DNA from: Gammaproteobacteria bacterium
GTDB lineage: Bacteria > Pseudomonadota > Gammaproteobacteria > Pseudomonadales > Azotimanducaceae
DNA length: 9,931 nt
Assembly (NCBI GenBank): GCA_030430515.1
Contig: JAUIKX010000120.1
Span: 1-9,931, forward strand
Direction of reading: 5' to 3'
Of this stretch, positions 5,188 to 9,931 are shown in pieces; position 1 is the first letter of the stretch, and each line of letters opens with the position of its first letter. The position numbers were made by a program, and so were the translations under genes. The notes under the pieces are model-generated. The model worked only from the letters and a program-made list of their open reading frames with translations. It did not search any database and was not told where the DNA came from.

Positions 5188-6838
5188 GACGTTTCTCGAA
5201 GCGGTGGGGGTCGAGGAGACGCTCCACCGAGGCGGCGATCGGAGGGATCCAGCCCATCATCATGTGGGTGATGACGGCAGCCGACAGATACGCTGACGTC
5301 GCGCCCATGGAGCCATGGCCGGCAGATATCCACCGCCCGTTGTATCTGCCCACCAGCGGCGTTCGGTCGCTCGGAACCGCGCGTACTCCGCGCCGGCGGC
5401 AAAGCCAGCGATAGTCCGAGCCCTGTAGGCGTTCGAGGTTCTTTGCCGTGGCTTCGTCGGCGGCCCACGGGGCGTACTCATAGGTAGACCCCACGATCAG
5501 CCCTTCCTCAGCCGGGGCCAGATAGCCGTTGCCGATCTCAGCGTGATCGGAGAAAGAGCGGGGCTTGACGATATCGATCTGTCCCCATACCGGCCGTATG
5601 GGTAAATTTTCGAAACAGGAAAGTTCGGGTGTCTGCGCTCCGCACGCGTAGATCGTCGGCAGCTCGGTGCCGAGATCGGTATTGAAGCGGCATTCGATGC
5701 GTTCGTGGTCGATCAGTTCGTGACAGAGCTTTGCGAGGTCGACCACCCCTGCCTCCGGAAACCACAGATGTGTGTCCTCGTGCAGCTGCAGCCACGAACC
5801 GCTGCCTTCGTACGCCCGTACGATGCGCTTGAGCTTCGCTTCGTCCATGTTAGGCCCGGTACCCTGCAGGGCACCCAGCCGTCTGACGCTCTGTCGATGC
5901 CAGTTCCAGTGGGTTGCGTACTGATAGCTTGCCGCCCGCCATTCTGCCATCGGGCTGCCGTCGCCGAGCAGGCGGGCGTGCTGCATGGCGACCACGGACG
6001 AGGCGCCGGTGGCTGGTCCCGAGGCGGTATCAGTGAGTAGAACGTCTATCCCGGCGTCTGCCAGGTGGGTGGCGAGGCTGCATCCGGCAATGCCGGCCCC
6101 GACGACGTGCACATGACCTGGCGGCGCGGAGGGCTTCCGCCCAGCACCGGCGTTCAGTCGACCAGCAAGGCTTTCGCGCTTGTGCGGGCGCTGGTCTACC
6201 CGGCGCATCTGAAAGCCGGCGCTTTCCAGCGCCCGGCGTACGCGACCCGCTGCGGTGAATGTGGCGACGGTTGCCTTCAGCCTGCTGATCTTACCCAGCC
6301 TGCGGAGCAGGCTTTCGTCCCACATATCCGGATTGCGGTCTGGCGCGAAGCCGTCGAGAAACCACGCATCTACACCGTGTGGATGTCGCTCCTCCAGCTC
6401 ATGGAGGAAATCATGCACATCGCCGAAGTACAGGCTCAGCACCAGACGTCCGTTTGCAAAGGTGCGCCGGTGCCAGCCAGCGATGGGCGGCGGATAGTGG
6501 CAGGAGAGCTCAAGCGCCAGATCGCGGTGCTCGGTAGGCTCCAGAGCCCTGAGCAGCTCACCATCAGCGATGGGGTGTGCTTCCACGGAAATGAAGTGCA
6601 GGCGGCAGCCATTGGCGAGCGCCACGCTCGCGGCATTCAGGAAGTTGCGGCCGCTGCCGAAGCCGAACTCGGCGACGGTCAGCTGGTTCTCTGTCTGCGT
6701 CCTTTCCTGAAAATCGGACGGTGCGAGAAATACCCGGGCGACTTCCTGATCACCATCAGCGCTGAAGTAGATATCCTGGAACTGCTCGTTGACCGGCTGC
6801 CCGTCACGCCAGTCGAGCTTTGCCGTTTCGAGAATCAC
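5162..6838 (-). CDS. mnmC: Bifunctional tRNA wobble-uridine enzyme MnmC (methyltransferase + FAD oxidoreductase)
   Basis: MnmC finishes mnm5s2U34 in tRNA. The FAD domain removes the carboxymethyl group from cmnm5s2U, and the methyltransferase domain (MnmD) methylates nm5s2U. The MnmD part spans about residues 1-230: AKLDWRDGQPVNEQFQDIYFS-like start, SAM site EFGFGSGRNF (57-66) and LDGFAPDRNPDMW (161-173). The FAD part runs from about 243: dinucleotide motif VGAGIAGCSLA (246-256), and GHGSMGATSA (507-516) near the C-terminus. At 558 aa it is shorter than E. coli MnmC (668 aa), with the loss mostly in the FAD half. The loop after the FAD motif, GASGNRQG in E. coli as I recall, reads GASSVVAM here. 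The start is GTG at 6838. It overlaps the sulfurtransferase stop as GTGA and puts DWRDGQPV at the expected distance; upstream in-frame codons lie inside the preceding gene. Confidence 0.92.
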   Translation of the reverse strand: MILETAKLDWRDGQPVNEQFQDIYFSADGDQEVARVFLAPSDFQERTQTENQLTVAEFGFGSGRNFLNAASVALANGCRLHFISVEAHPIADGELLRALEPTEHRDLALELSCHYPPPIAGWHRRTFANGRLVLSLYFGDVHDFLHELEERHPHGVDAWFLDGFAPDRNPDMWDESLLRRLGKISRLKATVATFTAAGRVRRALESAGFQMRRVDQRPHKRESLAGRLNAGAGRKPSAPPGHVHVVGAGIAGCSLATHLADAGIDVLLTDTASGPATGASSVVAMQHARLLGDGSPMAEWRAASYQYATHWNWHRQSVRRLGALQGTGPNMDEAKLKRIVRAYEGSGSWLQLHEDTHLWFPEAGVVDLAKLCHELIDHERIECRFNTDLGTELPTIYACGAQTPELSCFENLPIRPVWGQIDIVKPRSFSDHAEIGNGYLAPAEEGLIVGSTYEYAPWAADEATAKNLERLQGSDYRWLCRRRGVRAVPSDRTPLVGRYNGRWISAGHGSMGATSAYLSAAVITHMMMGWIPPIAASVERLLDPHRFEKRLSRRSNGR

Positions 6839-7644
6839 GCGCCGGTCGCAATGGGGCGGCTCGGATCTTCGATCCACTCGCTCCAGGAGCCAGGATACAG
6901 AGCGGGCTCGGCAAGTCCGGCGATGCGCATAGCAAGGATGTTGTGCGCGGCGGTAACGCCGGAGCCACAGTAGCACACGGTATCTTCCGTCCAGCCGGCA
7001 AATCGTTGCGCGAGCTCTTCCGGCGAGAGAAATCGCCCGTTTTTCCCCAGGTTCTCTGAAAACGGATGGCAGATGGCTCCGGGTATGTGTCCGGCGGTGT
7101 GGTCGATCGGTTCTTCGAGACCTTCGTAGCGGGCTCTGGCGCGGGCATCCACCAACCTGATATGGGAAGGCTCGAGCAGGGATCGGGCATCAACCACCCG
7201 GGTGAGCGGGTGCCGATCCGAGAAGTTTCCCGCAGGATGGTCCGGGATCATTTTTTCGAGCGGCCCCTCCCATGCGTCCAGGCCGCCGTTCAGCACCGCC
7301 ACGTTGGCATGTCCAAGCCAGCGGAGCAGCCACCATGCACGGGCTGCGAAGGCGCCGGAAGCATCGTCGTAAACGACTACCTGATCGGTATCGTTCAGCC
7401 CCCAGTTTCTGCAGGCTGCTAGCAGCTCGTTCCGCTCAGGCAGCGGATGCCGTCCGCGCTTTCCGGCAGGCGCTGCCAGGTGCTGATCCAGGTCGGCGTG
7501 CACAGCGCCGGGTATGTGTCCGGCGTTGTACGCGTTGAGTCCGTAGTGGGGCTCGCCGAGCTTTGCGCGGCAATCCAGCAGCTTGATATCGCCGCTGGAG
7601 CCCGCGACCTCGGCAGGTTCGATGATCGTCTGAAAGTTCGCCAT
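6835..7644 (-). CDS. 3-mercaptopyruvate / thiosulfate sulfurtransferase (tandem rhodanese)
   Basis: A 269-aa two-domain rhodanese that transfers sulfane sulfur from 3-mercaptopyruvate or thiosulfate to an acceptor through a cysteine persulfide. The N-terminal domain (about 5-130) has LLDCRAKLGEPHYG and AGHIPGAVHADLD but no active cysteine loop. The C-terminal domain (about 145-265) has LVDARARARYEG, AGHIPGAICHPF and the active loop CGSGVTA, with C226 as nucleophile. CGSGVTA is the form seen in SseA/mercaptopyruvate sulfurtransferases rather than the CRKGVT of animal rhodanese. Length is normal for the family (about 280 aa). The start at 7644 has only a weak AGG ahead of it. The stop overlaps the GTG start of mnmC (GTGA), and 32 bp separate it from the upstream beta-barrel gene. 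The mnmC coupling suggests sulfur delivery for tRNA s2U34 as one possible role; cyanide or general sulfur metabolism is equally possible. Confidence 0.92.
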   Translation of the reverse strand: MANFQTIIEPAEVAGSSGDIKLLDCRAKLGEPHYGLNAYNAGHIPGAVHADLDQHLAAPAGKRGRHPLPERNELLAACRNWGLNDTDQVVVYDDASGAFAARAWWLLRWLGHANVAVLNGGLDAWEGPLEKMIPDHPAGNFSDRHPLTRVVDARSLLEPSHIRLVDARARARYEGLEEPIDHTAGHIPGAICHPFSENLGKNGRFLSPEELAQRFAGWTEDTVCYCGSGVTAAHNILAMRIAGLAEPALYPGSWSEWIEDPSRPIATGA

Positions 7645-7676
7645 CGGCCTATGTTACAGCCTGCGGCGAGGCGCTC

Positions 7677-8954
7677 CTACTCGAGCAGCAGGTATTCGAT
7701 CGTCAGGCCGTAGGTGTTTTCTTCGTAGTCTTCGTTCGGCGCTTCTTCGCTCTCGCGCTGGTCGTGGGTCGCACCCAGCAGCATCGTGGTGCGGCGGTTC
7801 GGGTTGTACCGGATTGCCGCCTCGTAGCTCAGACGATCGAAATTGATGCCCGCGTCGAGGAAGCGCTCCTCGCCGACGAACGCTGCAAGCAGAATATCGA
7901 ATCGGGGTGACAGCCGACGCTCGAAATTCATCTGTGCGCCTCGGCGCTGAACGTCATTGGCAACGGTGTCGTAGTCTTCATCGTCGAACGTGAGGCCGAA
8001 CTCGATACGGTTATCCCAGAATCGTGTTTCCCACATCAGCGCAGCGCGGTCGTTGGTGAACACCTCATTGAGCTCTGTATCGATCTGTGTGTTCGTGCCG
8101 AAATCCAGAACGCCCAGCTGCAGCGTTGCAGACCGGTCTCTGAGATCATGAGCGGCTTCGAGCGTCAGCGTCATGGTGGGCGTCATGCGCCAGGCGAGAC
8201 CAAGCTGAGCGTTGTATGTCGACAGGTCGTCCTGACCCAGGTCGCGCTCGATGGTGGTGTAGCCGCCCAGCACCCGTAAGTCGATGCTCGGACCGAAGCG
8301 TTCCCACTGTACCGATGAGGTGTAGCCGTCGTAGTCGGGTGCGAGCGTGTTCTCGAAATCTACTTTGTTGTTCAGTGCACTGAACGTGACGCGGTCATTG
8401 CTGGTCGGGTTCCAGACGTAGTTGACGGTCGTGGTGTTCCTTGTCGCGTCGGTGTCTTCGACTTCGTTGCTTTCTTCTGTGTACAGGTACTGCAGCTGAA
8501 ATTCATCGACCTCGCGGACGCGGAAACGAAGCGTCGGGCCAGCCCGGGTGGAGCTGCTCACCTGCTGGTTGTCCGGCGTCTCTGCCAGCAGTGCTTGCGC
8601 CGTGGTCTGTGTGCGTACGTTGCCGACCTCGAAATCCAGCCGACCTGGAAGAACGTGCCAGGTCAGTCCGGAAGAGCCCGTCAGTACGTCATCTTCTTCG
8701 AACAGATCTTCGCTGCGCAGTCGTCGGACGTACTCGTAATTGCCTTCGACTACCAGCTTCTCAGACTGGTGCTGAACGTTGAGTTCCGCACCTGGCTGAT
8801 GGACCCACTCGTCGACCTCATTGTCCTGAGTACGGGCCGTGTTGTCGGTATGACGGGACTCGTTGCTGATGCCCAGCGAAACGTCGAGCGCGTAGCTCGA
8901 CAGAGGCTGCAGGCCGATGAGTATCAGGCCTGCAGCAAGTATCGGTCTTCTCAT
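7677..8954 (-). CDS. Outer-membrane beta-barrel protein associated with exopolysaccharide export
   Basis: A 425-aa secreted protein with a clear signal peptide (MRRPILAAGLILIGLQPLSSYA, probable cleavage after A22). The rest alternates short amphipathic strands with acidic turns throughout, for example FDDEDYDTV, and ends in YGLTIEYLLLE. This is the look of a many-stranded outer-membrane barrel. The last residue is Glu rather than the Phe or Trp usual in BAM substrates, although aromatic residues occur in the final strand. Its position directly after an XrtA-type polysaccharide export lipoprotein suggests the PEP-CTERM-associated outer-membrane family (TIGR03016-like) or a similar exopolysaccharide barrel. 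I infer this from context and general appearance, not from a specific motif. It may form the pore or a surface anchor for polysaccharide. GGAG lies 8 nt before the ATG, and 39 bp separate it from the export gene. Barrel assignment is good; the exact family is moderate. Confidence 0.75.
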   Translation of the reverse strand: MRRPILAAGLILIGLQPLSSYALDVSLGISNESRHTDNTARTQDNEVDEWVHQPGAELNVQHQSEKLVVEGNYEYVRRLRSEDLFEEDDVLTGSSGLTWHVLPGRLDFEVGNVRTQTTAQALLAETPDNQQVSSSTRAGPTLRFRVREVDEFQLQYLYTEESNEVEDTDATRNTTTVNYVWNPTSNDRVTFSALNNKVDFENTLAPDYDGYTSSVQWERFGPSIDLRVLGGYTTIERDLGQDDLSTYNAQLGLAWRMTPTMTLTLEAAHDLRDRSATLQLGVLDFGTNTQIDTELNEVFTNDRAALMWETRFWDNRIEFGLTFDDEDYDTVANDVQRRGAQMNFERRLSPRFDILLAAFVGEERFLDAGINFDRLSYEAAIRYNPNRRTTMLLGATHDQRESEEAPNEDYEENTYGLTIEYLLLE

Positions 8955-8993
8955 GGCACAAACTCCAGCCAGGAAGTGAAAGATCTGTTTGTT

Positions 8994-9632
8994 CTAGAAG
9001 GTGCGTTCCGGAACGGTAATGACGTCACCCGGGGTGAGCGGGTAGTTGGTTTTCATGTCGCCCTTGCGCAGGATGCGATCGAGATCGATCTTCAGATGGT
9101 CGCCGTTGCGTCGAAACAGCTTCGCGCGCCCGGGAACGGCGAACTCGTTGACACCTCCGGCTTCGAGAACCATGTCGAGAACGGTCATGCCCTGCCGGTA
9201 AGGAATGGAAACCGGCTTCTTCACGGCGCCGGTCACACGCACACGCGAACGGAACGCATCGCTGCCCATTTCGGTGACAATGACTGTAACGTTCGGGTCG
9301 CGTATGAACTTTCCAAGGCGCTGTGTCACGACCGAAGCGACCTGTTCCGGGGTTTTGCCGCCAACCTGCACATCGCCGGCCAAGGGGACGCTGATCTTGC
9401 CGTCGGGCCGAACGGGAACGGTGACGCTGAGGTCTTCGTTGCGCCAGACATTGACGCGCACGGAGTCGCCTACGCCGATTCGGTACTCGTCAGTAAATTC
9501 GAGCTGGTCTGGAACGTTTACGGGCGGTGCGCTGCTGCTGCTCGCGCAGCCGGAAGTCAGCAAGACCACCGCGATCAGGCTGGCCAGCAATCTGAAAGAT
9601 GCTGTTCGAATGTGCGTTAGTAGGTGTGTCAT
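8994..9632 (-). CDS. Polysaccharide export lipoprotein, XrtA/PEP-CTERM type
   Basis: A 212-aa periplasmic lipoprotein of the Wza-like polysaccharide export family. It has a hydrophobic signal segment (about 12-27) ending in LLTSGC, with Cys29 the lipidated residue, then a Ser/Pro-rich linker. The Poly_export domain starts at DEYRIGVGDSVRVNVWRNEDL (49-69) and continues with VPVRPDGKISVPLAGDVQVGG (72-92) and IRDPNVTVIV (110-119). An SLBB-type repeat follows: VRVTGAVKKPVSIPY (131-145), MTVLDMVLEAGGVNEFA, and a terminal LTPGDVITVPE. WRN.DLSVTVPVRPDGKIS and the short length match the XrtA/PEP-CTERM exopolysaccharide export protein (TIGR03027), compared with about 380 aa for Wza. It would form the outer-membrane end of the export channel with the following barrel protein. 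The ATG at 9632 has AGGA 9 nt upstream. The chain-length determinant and tyrosine kinase usually found nearby are absent between it and the next gene. Confidence 0.9.
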   Translation of the reverse strand: MTHLLTHIRTASFRLLASLIAVVLLTSGCASSSSAPPVNVPDQLEFTDEYRIGVGDSVRVNVWRNEDLSVTVPVRPDGKISVPLAGDVQVGGKTPEQVASVVTQRLGKFIRDPNVTVIVTEMGSDAFRSRVRVTGAVKKPVSIPYRQGMTVLDMVLEAGGVNEFAVPGRAKLFRRNGDHLKIDLDRILRKGDMKTNYPLTPGDVITVPERTF

Positions 9633-9682
9633 GACAAGATATCCTGTGCAGTCCGATGCTCTGTCGTGTAGGGCTGGCGCGA

Positions 9683-9688
9683 ATCATA
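9683..9688 (-). promoter_or_regulatory. Candidate -10 box (TATGAT) for the export-barrel-sulfurtransferase-mnmC run
   Basis: The minus strand reads GGGTATGATTCGCGCC; TATGAT matches the sigma-70 -10 consensus at five of six positions. Expected initiation near 9676 leaves a leader of about 44 nt before the ATG at 9632. The -35 position at 17-bp spacing (9711-9706, CACTTT) is weak and lies inside the inverted repeat at 9707-9731, so an activator or repressor may act here. Confidence 0.45.
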
Positions 9689-9706
9689 CCCGACGTTCAG
9701 GCGCTA

Positions 9707-9731
9707 AAGTGGCTGACCTAACGAGCCACTT
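9707..9731. repeat. Inverted repeat in the divergent export / partial-gene gap
   Basis: AAGTGGCT (9707-9714) and AGCCACTT (9724-9731) form a perfect 8-bp dyad with a 9-nt spacer. It overlaps the expected -35 region of the leftward promoter. No T-run follows on either strand, so it reads as an operator more than a terminator. A weaker dyad, ATGAT-TGC-ATCAT, follows at 9736-9748. Confidence 0.7.
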
Positions 9732-9821
9732 ACATATGATTGCATCATCTGTACATACTTATCCGTGCACCTGTCACACACTTCAAGCTAACGAAATATC
9801 CATCGATGGCGGACGCGATAC

Positions 9822-9931
9822 ATGGAAGGTCTCAAGCGAATCGAACAGTTTCTCGACGTGCGTGCAGGGGAAGCGCTTTCTTTCTGGCGGCGCAAGGAAA
9901 GGGTGTTCGATAGCGGTGGCCACTGGTACTT
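9822..9931 (+). CDS. Small hypothetical protein, 5' part (possibly DUF6316-like)
   Basis: An open frame from ATG at 9822 runs to the window edge, giving 36 residues that begin MEGLKRIEQFLDVRAGEAL and continue SFWRRKERVFDSGGHWY. It diverges from the export operon. The only upstream ribosome-binding hint is GGA at 9811-9813, 8 nt before the ATG. The RVF...GHWY ending faintly recalls small DUF6316 proteins, which carry a basic/Phe stretch followed by WYF. That is a weak recollection on a fragment. A nearby ATG at 9806 in another frame meets a stop within about 100 bp and is not preferred. No function can be assigned. Confidence 0.5.
   Translation, partial: MEGLKRIEQFLDVRAGEALSFWRRKERVFDSGGHWY

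Noticed and set aside
6065..6973. 302-aa plus-strand open frame opposite mnmC and the sulfurtransferase
   Set aside because: Shadow of two strongly supported minus-strand genes, with no coherent domain or plausible start context.
8595..9620. 341-aa open frame on the plus strand opposite the export and barrel genes
   Set aside because: It lies antisense to two well-supported genes, lacks recognisable motifs, and is the usual result of high third-position GC. It crosses the intergenic gap at 8955-8993 without any gene-like signal.
9759..9767. TTATCCGTG as a DnaA box
   Set aside because: It departs from TTATNCACA at the last three bases and is isolated. Hda in the window does not imply a replication origin here.

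Overview
This is about 9.9 kb of dense, moderately GC-rich chromosomal DNA, most likely from a gammaproteobacterium. The purM / DUF2066 / hda neighbourhood is typical of Gammaproteobacteria, MnmC is the fused two-domain form, and the export gene at the right end is of the XrtA/PEP-CTERM exopolysaccharide type. I cannot name the genus. No rRNA, tRNA, CRISPR, insertion sequence or integration site is visible.

Left block (1-3921). The 5' part of purM runs leftward out of the window. Diverging from it is a tight rightward unit of four genes: a DUF2066 envelope protein, a CDP-alcohol phosphatidyltransferase that resembles CMP-forming cardiolipin synthases, hda (replication-initiation control), and a MurG-like glycosyltransferase. 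The junctions are TAA|ATG, ATGA and TGATG, so translation is probably coupled. The 47-bp purM/DUF2066 gap holds a perfect 9-bp inverted repeat whose arms each contain a TAGAAT -10-like box, one facing each gene. The rightward box sits so close to its ATG that the DUF2066 message may be leaderless.

Middle (3922-5187). serA (3-phosphoglycerate dehydrogenase with a C-terminal ACT domain) has its own TAGAAT box and a strong GGGGGA ribosome binding site. Both SerA and the MurG-like enzyme resemble, from memory, forms common in Firmicutes.

Right block (5162-9632, all leftward). Read in transcription order: a lipoprotein polysaccharide export protein (XrtA-type), an outer-membrane beta-barrel protein, a tandem-rhodanese 3-mercaptopyruvate sulfurtransferase, and mnmC (tRNA wobble-uridine modification). 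Sulfurtransferase and mnmC share a GTGA stop/start overlap, and the 3' end of mnmC overlaps the convergent serA end by 26 bp. The gap upstream of the export gene (9633-9821) is relatively AT-rich. It carries a TATGAT -10 candidate and an 8-bp inverted repeat over the -35 region. A divergent, partial small gene begins at 9822.

The window contains no single novel defence or mobile system. The points of interest are gene pairings: a cardiolipin-synthase-like enzyme coupled to hda, a MurG paralogue outside the division/cell-wall cluster, a Tum1-like sulfurtransferase coupled to mnmC, and an exopolysaccharide export pair separated from its usual partners and joined to tRNA-modification genes.
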